This document shows, piece by piece, positions 20,440-30,438 of a DNA stretch of 31,573 nucleotides. The stretch is from Lingula anatina. Its lineage: Eukaryota > Brachiopoda > Lingulata > Lingulida > Lingulidae. The notes under the pieces were generated by a model, which was not told the DNA's origin, made no database searches, and saw only the letters and a program-made list of their open reading frames with translations. Every line of letters begins with the position of its first letter. The stretch's first letter is position 1. A program made the position numbers and the translations under genes. The stretch spans positions 259,358 through 290,930 of the forward strand of contig NW_019775510.1 of the NCBI RefSeq assembly GCF_001039355.2, read 5' to 3'.

Positions 20440-20891
20440 GGGGCTAGTTGGCCCCCTTGACTTGGGGCAAGTTGGACCCACATATTACATACAAACCTTG
20501 GCGTGCAACAGAGCTAGAGACCATTGTTGAAACAAACTCAATGATTTAAAACTGAATTTCAAATTTTGTTACTTTCTTTTAAAACGAAAATTTATTATTC
20601 GTTTTCATTCATTAAAAACCTGCTTTATACCATGATTAATTTGTACTTAATTAAAGCAAAAATTTTATCGATAGATATTTTGTTTCTTGCAACACATAGG
20701 CCCCCCTACAACGTGACGTACGGAAACGATAAATCTGCTTCATATGAACTATTTTTTCATCAAAGACTCTCAAAAATCAATTTAATAAATTGAAAATGTA
20801 TAAAAATGTATTTCAAGGTGTATACATGGGATACTTACTTCATTTTCGTATAGGGGGCCAACTTGCCCTGACCCTGGAGCCAACTTGCCCC
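20440..20891. mobile_element. D1: 452-bp MITE with GGGGCTAGTTGGCCCCC-type ends
   Basis: Left end about 20440-20480 and right end about 20852-20891 are inverted repeats of about 40 bases. Each holds the motif GGGGCAAGTTGG twice. There is no coding capacity inside. D1 is followed after five bases by a second element, D2, in the same orientation. A fragment with similar end motifs lies at about 14461-14500. Confidence 0.75.
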
Positions 20892-20909
20892 GTGGTGGGG
20901 CAAGTTGGC
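20879..20909. repeat. Perfect 13-bp hairpin at the D1/D2 junction
   Basis: GCCAACTTGCCCC, loop GTGGT, GGGGCAAGTTGGC. It is formed by the right end of D1 meeting the left end of D2. Confidence 0.92.
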
Positions 20910-21155
20910 CCCCCCTGACGTCAACTGCATTTTTTGTCAAATTGTGAGCCACCTGGCACTACATTAAAAAAATAATGACGTTGCATACGTAGCTTAGTTC
21001 ATGGGTCTTACTNTCTCATTTGAACTATTTATTCATCAAAGACTCAAAAATCAATTTAATAAATTACAAATGTATAAAAATGTATTTCATTGGGATACGT
21101 ACTTTATTTTCGTATAGGGGGCCAACTTGCCCCAACCCTGGGGCCAACTTGCCCC
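20897..21155. mobile_element. D2: second MITE of the D family, interrupted by an N
   Basis: Left end GGGGCAAGTTGGCCCC at 20897, right end CCAACTTGCCCC at 21155, flanked on both sides by GTGG (20892-20895 and 21156-21159), perhaps a 4-bp target duplication. The part after the N at 21013 repeats D1 sequence 20741-20891. D2 is shorter than D1, so sequence may be missing at the N. Confidence 0.7.
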
Positions 21156-21300
21156 GTGGCAAACCTGCCACTGCTTAGACTGCAGTGTTTTTCCTGTGCT
21201 GCGGTCTCGGACTCATTGTGACGGCTAGCACAAAATTCATGCGTTGTACATGGCAGGAAAGGTCTCAAAAAGTGTTAACTTTCGACCATTTTGCGCTTCC

Positions 21301-21320
21301 ACAAAAAAAAAAAAAAAAAA
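21301..21320. repeat. Poly-A tract
   Basis: About 19 A. I found no flanking duplication showing that it is a retroposon tail. Confidence 0.85.
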
Positions 21321-21651
21321 GAACCGTCCTGTGTTGACGTGAAAAAAGTGGGCAGGGGGCTTTTAAAGCACCATTCTTTTTATATCCCGCGCTCCGACTG
21401 CCTTGGGCAGCCGTAGGGGTGTGAGGAGGGGGCCTTCCCCCAATATATTTTGAAATATCCCATTGATGTTGTGATTTTGTCATGTAAACCAAATATTGGT
21501 CTTCAAAATGGAAGATAGACTACCCAGTATGAATAAAATTAACAAATCTAGGCGGGACTAGTCTCTTTTGTAGACAGCGTATGGAGTATTGCTATCAACA
21601 AAAATTGCCCCGTTCATAAGACGCGTTACTGTCTACCATTAAAAGACAGTT

Positions 21652-21819
21652 CAGGGGCGGATTTAGGCCGTCTTCTGGGTCTTCTGGAAGACGGTCAGAT
21701 TTTCAAGTTTACATTGTCAGCCATCTAATGTTTTCTGTCGGAAGACGGTCAAAAATGGAAGATGGATCAACAATGATAATTTGGAAGACTGTCAGAAAAT
21801 ATCTCTGGATCCGCCCCTG
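21652..21819 (+). mobile_element. 168-bp hAT-like MITE, second copy
   Basis: Same length and sequence family as 6544-6711, opposite orientation. Starts CAGGGGCGGATTTAGGCCG, ends CTCTGGATCCGCCCCTG, flanked by CAGTT at 21647-21651 and 21820-21824. The two copies differ by only a handful of substitutions, which indicates recent activity. Confidence 0.93.
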
Positions 21820-21991
21820 CAGTTCAATAGAAAATGGAACGACTTTTTATATCAACCCTGTATCAATTTCTGATTCCCCAACGAGTAAATTCTGAACCAT
21901 TCTTACGTATATAGAGCTTAAAATAGATTAAAATAAATGAAGAGAGCGAGAGAGGTTGAACAATAAGAATGGAACTATACGGCATTTCGGT

Positions 21992-22040
21992 ACTGAGTTT
22001 ACTTGTGAATGACCCTTAAATCGGGGCCTAAGTAAGCTCA
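21992..22040. repeat. Small inverted repeat
   Basis: CTGAGTTTACTT and AAGTAAGCTCAG, 12-base arms with one mismatch and a 25-base loop. Function unknown. Confidence 0.6.
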
Positions 22041-22760
22041 GTATCTGTGGGTATTTTTAAGGGCAAATTTGGGACAAAGGAAGCCAAGATATGAAGTTGC
22101 CTCGTACACAATTTTTTGAGTGCACTTCTTTTGTTTACGTACTAAAAGAGAGGAATGTCAAGACTCGCCTACCGCCCCCGGTTCTCCCCTTTGACTTATC
22201 TGCTGACAAACCGACTTTTCTCGACCTGAGCTTAAAACTACGGAAGATTTTTACCTAAATTGGGTTATAGAAACAAGTTAAAGATGTTTCCACTGTGATA
22301 GATTAGATGAAAAAAATTACCGAGAGAAAAACGCTTCATTTTTAGCGGTATGAAACATTAATACTGCACGTAGAATATTAACTGCAAAAAGCATGCCAGG
22401 AAATCTATTACATTATAATGTGCGCCTTCGAACAAAAAATTCATAGAATGTGCTAAATGAGGCAAAGCAAAGATGCTATTGTTAATGCTGAATTAATTTT
22501 GTTTTTACTTAAAAATGGAATAAAATAAATGAAATATTAAGTCTTATACGGCGTAGCAACCATTTTATATACTGTATCATGAAAAGATAATATTTTACCT
22601 ATCCGATGAAATACAGTATAAAATATTGAACGAACAACTTCAATAAATAAACCAAGAATTTCAAGTCTTTGATTAAACCAGCCCGACTTATTCCACTATT
22701 AGTTTAATTTTCACACGCTATAGAAATCTGGAGTTTTTTTATACTTATGAAGTACTATTT
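22041..22760. other. Non-coding stretch
   Basis: AT-rich, no exon, repeat or element that I can support. Confidence 0.5.
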
Positions 22761-22975
22761 AAAGCCCCCTTAACACTGGACGGCGTCCTTTCTGCGTCCG
22801 GCAGTACGGCCCCATTTGACAGTTTAAAAATTATAATACTTTACGTGCCGACAGCTGGCCGATCATTGAGCATTCATTCTGATACAAAATCAATACTCAT
22901 TCCTCCTTATTAAGACCACAGCGATGCCAAATTTCATGGTCGCAGAAAGGACGCCGTCCAGTGTAAAGGGGGTAT
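22761..22975. mobile_element. ~215-bp MITE with ~32-bp terminal inverted repeats
   Basis: Left arm from CCCCCTTAACACTGGACGG through TCCTTTCTGCG, right arm CGCAGAAAGGACGCCGTCC through TGTAAAGGGGG, almost perfectly inverted. Both ends abut TA-containing sequence (TTTAAAG... and ...GGTATAA), so a TA duplication is possible but unproven. A one-ended relative lies at 14418-14460. Confidence 0.8.
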
Positions 22976-23645
22976 AACAAAATATCGCAGATTAAAGCTC
23001 GAAAGATTGTTAACGCATTGCATGAAATTGTTTTCAGTTTTAATTTGGCAGTTTTAATTGTGCAGTTTATCTAAAAAGATAAGTTTTCACGCACGCTCTT
23101 GTCAATATATAGCAACGGGCTACTTATTGCCCCGGTCCTTTATAAGAAACGAACAAAAGAGGTACTTTTTAATTTTACCTGGCCACTAACATCATTATCT
23201 CGGCATTTTTTTCTCTCCGTAGCTCATGAGAAAAAGGCAAAGTTTTACTTTTCATACCATTCGTTTTTTAAATGGTCCAAAAATGTTCATTGGATGTAAA
23301 AGAACATGAATATGATTAAAGTAATATGTTCAGTTCGGACAAAAAGTTCCGATTTCGTACGAGCACCAAAGAAAGGGTCATGTATAGTCATTTTACATCA
23401 TATCCAGAAAAAGAATGACAACTGATTTTTAGTACAATTAAATTGTGAAAGAACCCGGGAATCTTTCATGATGTTAAATTTCAGTCTCTCGGTTGAAATA
23501 AAGACCCCGACGTTTTTTAACGAGCTGCAAAAAAAGAAAATAGAATGCCCCCTACCTGCAGAATGTTACATGTATTGTTATAGATAAGTATGAATCGAAT
23601 TCAACCAGGCTAATTCAACTTTGATAGAACTTTGATGTCAAGCGT
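22976..23645. other. Non-coding stretch
   Basis: An open frame of 66 codons from about 23099 has no support beyond its length. Nothing else is visible. Confidence 0.45.
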
Positions 23646-23649
23646 ACAC

Positions 23650-23995
23650 GACTATGAATGACAGTTTCTTAAACAAACGTCAAACACAATTTCTACACTC
23701 TTCTCTCCGAACATGTAAAACTCCAACATCCTTTGATTGACAAGATGCCAATCAAACTCATTAGTTTTGATAATCGCTGTCAAGTAATAACAGCTTGATT
23801 GGCAGGTTATATAAACAAACGTCAATCAAATCATCACAGTAGATCCCTACAGTCGTCGAACACGTTTAGTTCATGCTTCCTACATCATTTGATTGACAAG
23901 GTGCCAATCAAATTCAGTTAGTTTCGATACTTGCTGTCAAGTAATAACAGCTTGATTGGCAGGTGATATAAACAAACGTCAATCATCGCGCACTG
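23650..23995 (+). promoter_or_regulatory. Array G1: tandem units with TATA, TALE-homeodomain-like and forkhead-like motifs
   Basis: Two full units and one partial unit, spaced about 142-158 bp. Each full unit contains TTTGATTG-loop-CAATCAAA (23732-23756 and 23888-23912), then CAAGTAATAACAGCTTGATT, GGCAGG, a TATA-like motif (23808-23815 and 23965-23972) fused to TAAACAAACG, and GTCAATCA. TGATTGACA resembles PBX/MEIS composite sites, TAAACAAA resembles forkhead sites and GATTGG is an inverted CCAAT box. A related array lies at 30610-30885, upstream of a secreted-protein exon. Promoter function is an inference. Confidence 0.5.
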
Positions 23996-23999
23996 TGAT

Positions 24000-24644
24000 T
24001 TCTCTCGCTGTGAAACAGTGAGTACGCCGAAAGAGAGCGCTAAAATCTGAAGTTAGTAATTAAATATTTCAAAAGAATATATGAAACATGTTTCCAAAAC
24101 TAGTTCTCTTTCTGAACCCTTCAGCGTGTCTAATACGACACTCTAGATTACAAACTATTTTGTAAAAAGAAGAATGTAGCAAAAGAAACCAATTTAAAAA
24201 CAGATTCAAGTAAAGAAATATGACATTTAGCGTTATTCTGGAGGTAGCGCATGGGTCATTTCAAAATTAGTACAACTATGTGCCCCTGTATGTGCGTGGA
24301 AGAAGGAAGAATAAATGTTTTGCATTATGTGTGCATATTGACAGATTCTTTTACTGTCAAAGTCTGCTTTCCGCAAAATAATAAATAAAGAAATAGAATG
24401 ATACTAATTCATCTTCATTAAAGGTGACTTTTGTGTTGTGATTGAGGTAAGTGGTTTAATTCTTGCGGAGCTAAATGTTAGCAAGGACCTGTTATAATAA
24501 ATGGATGGGAAACAAAAATATAACTGTAAACAAAAATATTACTATCTTATTTAACAAACAAACCGTGACTTCGCTCTTGTAACTTTTTTTTTAGTATATT
24601 TTACTGCAGTAAAGAGTGGATAAAATAGTTCAAAACGCCCTCAC
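24000..24644. other. Non-coding stretch
   Basis: No exon supported. A 14-base palindrome TTTACTGCAGTAAA is at 24600-24613. Confidence 0.45.
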
Positions 24645-24659
24645 CAGGGGCGTAGCCAG
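24645..24659. mobile_element. Solitary hAT-type MITE end
   Basis: CAGGGGCGTAGCCAG resembles the left end of the element at 5614. No matching right end or duplication was found nearby. Confidence 0.5.
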
Positions 24660-25100
24660 ACCTTTTAAAATTGTACGCACAGATTTTGAAAATTCCCAGG
24701 TACAGCCAATGTAGACTTACGCAAGAGTGTCATGTAGCTTTGTTTTCACCAGTAATAAAATAATTAAAGTTAAAATTATTATTTCACCTAGAATCAAGGC
24801 TTTTTCAAGGATTGGGGTACAGGCCGTCCAAATTTGGGGGGGGGGGTAAATTAAATGAAAATATATATTAAAAAAGAATAAATCAAGGGGGAAGGGGGGT
24901 TATAAATGATCGATAACGATCTCTGGCTGAGTATGAATATGAATATTGGCTTTTCGTCTCGCTCGGTTAGCGAATGATCTCCGGCTTACGATCTTCCGCG
25001 AACGAAGTCCCTTTGCTTTTCGTCTCTCTTGCCTTCGAGCGTGCCCCGAACCTGACACCAAGGGGTCAATCCCTAAAAAAATTGACCCCCTTCAAAAAGT
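24660..25100. other. Non-coding stretch with G-rich run
   Basis: A poly-G tract is at about 24837-24847. The CTTTTCGTCTC motif occurs twice (about 24951 and 25015) in a short, diverged duplication. Confidence 0.4.
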
Positions 25101-25115
25101 TCTGGACCCGCCCTT
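25101..25115. mobile_element. Solitary MITE end, CTGGACCCGCCCTTG type
   Basis: Close to the right-end style of the CAGGGGCGGATCCAG family. The partner end was not found with confidence. Confidence 0.4.
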
Positions 25116-25799
25116 GAACTACGGCTTACAGACACATAAACTTTGGGCGCCTTAGCAGATTATGCTTGCTTGCTTTTGTCGAGCTGAATTCCGAAAAACG
25201 GTAGTGTTCGATATGGTTTGCGGCAGTTATCTTCAGTTGTCAGAAAATAATCTGAAGAACAGTTGATCGTTGTAGAATTATTACGTCTTCTTACTGTTCA
25301 CTTCGTGATATCTAAATGGTCAATTTTCTAAAAGTTAAACTTGGTATCACCCAGCTTATATGCGGGTACATTGCTCCCAAATCAGCCAATTATATTACAG
25401 GATAAAGCTCTGATATATCTAATTTTAATTATTTCTTTGTGTAAGTTGTCCATGTCACCCTGTTAGTTTGGAGGGCTAAGTTGGATCAAGTACGTGTCAA
25501 AATTCTTTGAAGCTTTGCAGGAAAAATCTGCCTTTGTTTTTCTGGCTCCTTCTTATGCCCGATGTCCAGATTTTATTTAGTGCTCCCAAGTTTACTGGAG
25601 CTGAGCTTTGAAAATAACGCACATGTAAATTTTTACTTGAGATAAACATTGCCAGCGAAGGTGCGTTCGATACAAACAAGACAAACCCTACCTGAGATTT
25701 GAAGGGCACTTAACGCTCCAATTAAGAGGTTAAGGATGTTCCAGCTAAATGGAAGATTAAGATAGGACTTTTGAAGGTAACTAGTATTGTTTACCTCAG

Positions 25800-25992
25800 T
25801 TCGGTGGAAGCAAACCAGAAGTGTCAGAACAATGGTGCGTACACAATTTATACAGAGGATTCAGGTGACTTCAACTTACAATCAAAGGTGTTTTCGATTA
25901 TATTCCGTGAAAAATACACTGAATTTATGGAGAATAATATCATGCTTGGCTCAAAAAAATTGTACGCAGAGTGCATCCGTGCGTATGCTTGG
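25800..25992 (+). CDS. Probable coding exon of an unrecognised gene, disrupted at its donor by E2
   Basis: After the acceptor ATTGTTTACCTCAG one base and then 64 open codons read SVEANQKCQNNGAYTIYTED, SGDFNLQSKVFSIIFREKY, TEFMENNIMLGSKKLYAECI and RAYAW. The composition is typical of a soluble protein. The frame would end at a donor TGG|GTAAGC, but that site is now split: the E2 insertion duplicated it as CTTGGTTA at 25988-25995 and CTTGGGTA at 27769-27776. The intact donor GTAAGC survives only on the far side, 1.8 kb away. Without splicing the frame runs 13 codons into E2. Family unknown. Confidence 0.45.
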
Positions 25993-25995
25993 TTA
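25988..25995. repeat. Target site duplication of E2 (left), CTTGGTTA
   Basis: Matches 27769-27776 (CTTGGGTA) at seven of eight bases. Confidence 0.7.
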
Positions 25996-26490
25996 GGGGA
26001 CGTACCGATAAAATTTAGTCCCAAAATATAACACGTCCCTATACTCCCGTTACCGATAGATACATAAGGGAAAAACTGAAAAAACGTCTTTTTAGATTTA
26101 AATACCGATAGATCCGATTTTTTACCACCGTCCTATATATTTGCGTTCCTATAGATACGACGTCCACATAAACCCACGTACTTATAAATCCACATACCTA
26201 TAGATCCACGTATTTTTAGATCCAAATACCGATAGATCCATTACAGGTACACTATTGCTCAGAATGGTTGGTATACTACTCAGTACATGAAATGCACTTT
26301 TTTAAAACGATTTATTATTCTATTAGATCATTTTTTACGCAATACTCGGGTAATTTACATTATATATGCATTATCTGATAGAAATTTATGATTTCACTGG
26401 TTGTTTTGTCATTTTTATGTTACATTCATTTAGAGTTGATTACGAAGGCTTCTGACAGAAACCTTTTTCATAGCGATTTATCCCAGAAAC

Positions 26491-26511
26491 ACACACACAC
26501 ACACACACACA
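26491..26511. repeat. (CA)n microsatellite within E2
   Basis: About ten CA units. Confidence 0.9.
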
Positions 26512-26741
26512 ACACACCACCCCTGTCAATTAAGAACTCTGCAAAAGTTAATGAAATAATGTTAAGAGTTTTACAAGTAAACCCTTCTTATTTTGTTTCA
26601 TTTTATACTGTGTATGATTTATGTGGGCATTTGCACGAATGATTCTGCCTGATAACTGTCTTGTATACTTGAAAGAAACCATTACTGTATGGTTGACAAA
26701 CATACCCAAAGTTTACAGGAAAAAATCGGCGTTAATTTATA

Positions 26742-26779
26742 CAAGGAGTTATAACAGTTGTAACTGTTGTAACTCCTTG
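26742..26779. repeat. 38-bp near-perfect palindrome in E2
   Basis: CAAGGAGTTATAACAGTT, two bases GT, then AACTGTTGTAACTCCTTG: 18-base arms with one mismatch. Confidence 0.92.
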
Positions 26780-26840
26780 ATTTATATGTGTATAGAAGTT
26801 ATTTACATTGATGAAGTTACGTGAGTACATTACGGAATGG

Positions 26841-26880
26841 AGTAAATGATAGTAAATGATAGTAAATGGTAGTAAATGAT
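26841..26880. repeat. 10-bp tandem repeat, four units (AGTAAATGAT)
   Basis: Four consecutive 10-mers with one substitution in the third unit. Confidence 0.93.
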
Positions 26881-27768
26881 AGAAGTGTAGACGTGAACGT
26901 ACATGTATGTCTTGTTTGAACACCTGTAGAAGTTACGTCTACACCAGCAAAAATAACGTCAATACAGGCGTTGGGTTTACTCCTACATACTTTGGGTAGT
27001 TTTACCGACCACATTGCTGCGTTGTTCCCAAAGTTGCAGAACTCGCAAGGTGACTGAGAGTAAGTTTGAAGTACAAGTAAACATGTCTCTTGTGTGTGAG
27101 TATTTTAGGTCTTTTCACCTTGGTCCAGCTAGCTGATTAACCACTAAATGAAAACAATACTCTTTGCTCCTATCTCTCTCGCTTTCCCTTTCTTTTATCA
27201 CAGGCGTGGGAAGTCAGTTTCCCTCTTTTGACACCGCATTCGGACTGAACTTGAATCCGTTTAGGCCTACTTCTGTTGAATTCTGATCATAGCATCTTAA
27301 GACATCGTAAGAAACTCAAACTAATTGTAAAAGTGTTCTTGGATAGTTTGGATTGATGATCTGGAACGAAAATGGACTGGTAAAATTATGTCCAGGAAAA
27401 ATGCAGTTTAGCCGGGTGAAATTCGTTTTCTAAGGGAATTTGTGCCTTTTTTTAGAGCTTACCATACCTAATAAATAATTAGTAATAAATATCAGGTTGT
27501 AATTAAGTCAGATCACTAAGTAGGTCAGTATTCGCAGTCAGACTATCACTCGAAAGACTCATACCTGTATCTCAAGTTGATATCGGCTTTTTAGCCGATT
27601 ACGATGTCAGATAGATGGATTTAGCATTACCTGAATCTAAAGATACGTGGGTTTATAGGAATCTGTTGGTGAATCTATAGGAACGTAAATTTAATGAGAC
27701 GTAAACCTATTGAGACGCATCTATCGGGACGAATATTTATTAGGACGTTTATCTATATGGCGGACCCC

Positions 27769-27776
27769 CTTGGGTA
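27769..27776. repeat. Target site duplication of E2 (right), CTTGGGTA
   Basis: Continues as AGCC, so the original sequence reads TGG|GTAAGCC, a splice donor. Confidence 0.7.
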
Positions 27777-27845
27777 AGCCCCTGGACTCACAGCGCCGTT
27801 GGTTTTTGCGACTTCAGCTGCTGGGATTAGGTGAAGGGGAGAGGA

Positions 27846-28130
27846 CAGGGGCGGATCCAGAGTTATTAGAAGGGGGCAGAAAGACAGGCCTCGGATGCGA
27901 AGCCGACCATCGCCCCCTTGATGTGGAGTTTGGGGCCTGCTCAACGGCCCCGACAAAAATGTGATGTTTTGGAGAGCATGCAGTATCCTTTGGTACGGTT
28001 TTAAACTATGATTTAGCTAGTCAAAATTCTAATTAGTACTGGTATTGGTGGGATATATTTTTCAGAAACCGAAGGGGGGGGGGGGGGAGGGTCAGGACCC
28101 CCCTGACCCCCCCCTCTAAATCCGCCACTG
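27846..28130. mobile_element. 285-bp hAT-like inverted-repeat element, decayed
   Basis: Begins CAGGGGCGGATCCAGAG, as the 168-bp MITEs do, and ends CTCTAAATCCGCCACTG, an imperfect inverted match. There is no clear 5-bp duplication (GAGGA against AATAT). It contains a poly-G run at about 28074-28087 and a GGGTCAGGACCC-type hairpin. Either an older member or two unrelated ends. Confidence 0.6.
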
Positions 28131-28144
28131 AATATAAGATCTTG

Positions 28145-28470
28145 TAAATTTGTGAAGTGCAGCTTTTGGTGAAAGGTAGGTGAAAGATCAATTTCAAGTT
28201 CACAAGAAGACTGTCAATACATATGAGTTCCTATTCAATTTCAGTAGTAACTATGGGCCTAACTTTGCCAGTTTTGGAGATATAAGAGTGGAAAAATTTG
28301 CGAAGTGCAGGTCATGGTGAAAAGTAGATCAAAGCTCAATTTCAAGATCACAGTTAGATTGCCAGTATATGACTTCCTATTCAAGTTCAATAGTAACTAA
28401 GGTCGTATTTCTGCTAATTTTATTGTCCCCACTGAATATTGCGAAGTTGTATTTTTTGATAAAGCGGAAA
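28145..28470. repeat. ~147-bp tandem repeat, two units and part of a third
   Basis: Units start near 28145 and 28291, and a partial third near 28437. They share TTTG(T/C)GAAGTGCAG, ATGGTGAAA or TTGGTGAAA, CTCAATTTCAAG, TTCCTATTCAA and AATAGTAACTA or AGTAGTAACTA. Units have diverged by roughly a quarter. Confidence 0.8.
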
Positions 28471-28749
28471 AACTAGACAACAAAGCTAACAAATATACAG
28501 ACACCATACAGAAAACAAGGCAGCAAAGTTGACAAATGTTCAGACATTACGCAGAAAAAAGTGCACCAAATAATGTTTTGGCCAATTTCGATGCACTGTT
28601 ACACAATGCTTTTAAACTGCATAACCACTCTCCCCTATTACATTATGTACTGCAGGTAACATGGACATTGAAAAACTAGCAAGCCACTCAGTTCCATGGG
28701 AAATAAAAGCCATTGGAAATGCTAATGTGTGGAAAAAAATCACAAAAAA
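28471..28749. other. Short non-coding spacer between two tandem repeats
   Basis: No feature seen. Confidence 0.4.
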
Positions 28750-29020
28750 TACCGTAAATATTAACTGATCATGCTGCTATTTTTGAAAGCAACTTTACCA
28801 AACAAAGTCACCCAGTAAAAAATTTAAAGTTAAGCAAAAATAAGGTTTGGCAGTTATGGGGCAAACCTCAGCACAATTGTGCAAAAAAGCAGGATTATTA
28901 CCGTAAATGTAAACTGATTGTGCCAATTTTTGAAAGCAACCTGATTCTTTGCCCAACAAAGACACTCAGTAAATTTAAAGTAAAACAAAAATAGGGTTTG
29001 GCAGTTATGGGGCGAACGTC
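28750..29020. repeat. ~149-bp tandem repeat, two units
   Basis: Units start at 28750 and 28899 with ACCGTAAAT, then TTTTTGAAAGCAAC, AACAAAG, CAGTAAA, AATTTAAAGT and GGTTTGGCAGTTATGGGGC. The second unit has an extra segment after GCAAC. It is followed by a GACGGCGACGACAC-rich stretch. Confidence 0.8.
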
Positions 29021-29228
29021 ATGTGTCGGACAGCGATAGTGACGGCGACGACACGGACAGAAAGACCAATCAGAATATATACAGACACATAACTTACAGT
29101 GTCTGTATGTAAAAATTGACACCACCTACAGTATTGCACTTGACAAGCTCTATAAAATGCAACAGACAAGAGGCCTCTAGCACTTACGGTTCCAGAATTA
29201 GAGAGAGTTTTTGTTTTCAGCATATAAT

Positions 29229-29410
29229 GGCTGCTTCTCCCGTAATAATGCACCGATTGACCCCAAACTCATGACAATGAAAGATGACCCTACACCTCCC
29301 CCTAATGTTATAGGTTAGGTCTGGGTAGTGAATCGAGTTAAGATATAATATTTAACCTAAATTCAAGAGATAGGTGCACGGGCTCTTGTAGTATAGGAGG
29401 AGAAGCTGTA
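29229..29410. mobile_element. Possible ~180-bp inverted-repeat element
   Basis: GGCTGCTTCTCCCGT with ATGCACCG at the left mirrors GGTGCACGGGC with GGAGAAGCTG at the right. Arms are short and imperfect and no target duplication is certain. Confidence 0.45.
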
Positions 29411-29509
29411 ACAGTGACGTGACAGTGAAACTGGCGGATGAGACGGGTCGGGACTAAACGGGAAAAAAAATCATCAATTCACAAATCACAGTAAATAAAA
29501 CTTTATTCG

Positions 29510-29700
29510 TATTTCACTGAAAATGCGCGTCAAAAATTCTGTACATCACGAATCACCGGGTATAATGACTGCGTTTCGCGAATAACGAAGAATAAAAAGC
29601 CGAACTCCCGAGGCACGGGGGTGGAGTGCTTCACGCATCACGCTTAATAAAATGAACGTTTCGCGCATCTTGGGAAGTAAAAAGCGGCTTTCACGGGAAG
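29510..29700. repeat. Degenerate CG-rich motif cluster (TTCACGCATCACG / TTTCGCGNAT)
   Basis: Variants of TTYRCGMATMACG followed by AATAAAA or AGTAAAAAGC recur at about 29550, 29570, 29630, 29660 and 29690, for example GTTTCGCGAATAACGAAGAA and GTTTCGCGCATCTTGGGAAG. It looks like a diverged array and has more CpG than its surroundings. Confidence 0.55.
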
Positions 29701-29710
29701 GAAAATATGC

Positions 29711-30430
29711 AATGGGGTTGTGAAAACTAGCGTACGAACAATACTGTCAAATGTTTTATAACGTTCTAATTACCATTGCAAACGAAACTACAATTACCTT
29801 CTCTTAGAGGTATTATTTTTGCAAAATTGAAGGTATTTTCCCCCCATGCACCAGTCCAGACGCCTGAAAAACGCTTGTTCTCAGTCTCTATTTCAGAGTA
29901 AGGGCGCATTTTTGTGATAGGGAACCTTCAAAAATTATATGATCAAATAACATGTTTTTATGGAGCTAAGTAAATATTTAGGATCCAATTGTCTCCGTAT
30001 GTTTATTTTTTCACACAGCACGTCTGATTGAAGCAAGGATGAAGTAACATTAGCCAGCTAGCAACGCTGTCAATGTCTGTACGGTAATCCGTATGTCACT
30101 ATCAAAATTCAAGGTCTCGGGTAAATAAATTGTGTTCTATAATAAATATCCAAACAAATTTATTTATTTATTTATTGAGGGTGAAGCATGGTTAATAAAA
30201 ATGTATCTCCCCCTTGGTTCTCAAGTAAATCTAATTGATGTAAAATAACTAGATATAATTTTTATTGATTACAAGTGACTAACGTCGGCTTGTCAGAACC
30301 TTTACCTACGACGACGACTGGTGTTTCAGTACGTGTGTCTGTGATCAATAATGTTATGTTATCAGATACCACGCACTCTAAATTAAATAGGTGGCATTTT
30401 CAAACGCAGACACTAGTCTAATTATTCTGT
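29711..30430. other. Non-coding stretch
   Basis: Only a (TTTA)n run at 30159-30175 is evident. Confidence 0.5.
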
Positions 30431-30438
30431 CGGCCCGT

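Larger units (their letters stand above)
25996..27768 (-). mobile_element. E2: longer, inverted copy of the 16-bp-array transposon
   Basis: A 1,773-bp element in opposite orientation to E1. It starts GGGGACGTACCGATAAAA and ends ATATGGCGGACCCC, with the E1-type subterminal arrays at about 26030-26235 and 27610-27765. Segments just inside both arrays match E1 (26236-26345 and 27485-27600). A shared internal block lies at about 26895-26925 (ATGTCTTGTTTGAACACCT). Most of the middle is absent from E1, so E1 may be a deletion derivative or the two may have exchanged interiors. The middle contains a 38-bp near-perfect palindrome and a 10-bp tandem repeat, but no transposase-sized frame. Confidence 0.82.

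Noticed and set aside
21265-21492. 75-codon minus-strand frame
   Set aside because: It includes a phenylalanine run from the poly-A tract and shows no other coding sign.
24645-25115. One hAT-like element between two solitary ends
   Set aside because: The two ends belong to different end types (CGTAGCCAG against CGGGTCCAG) and the flanks share no duplication.
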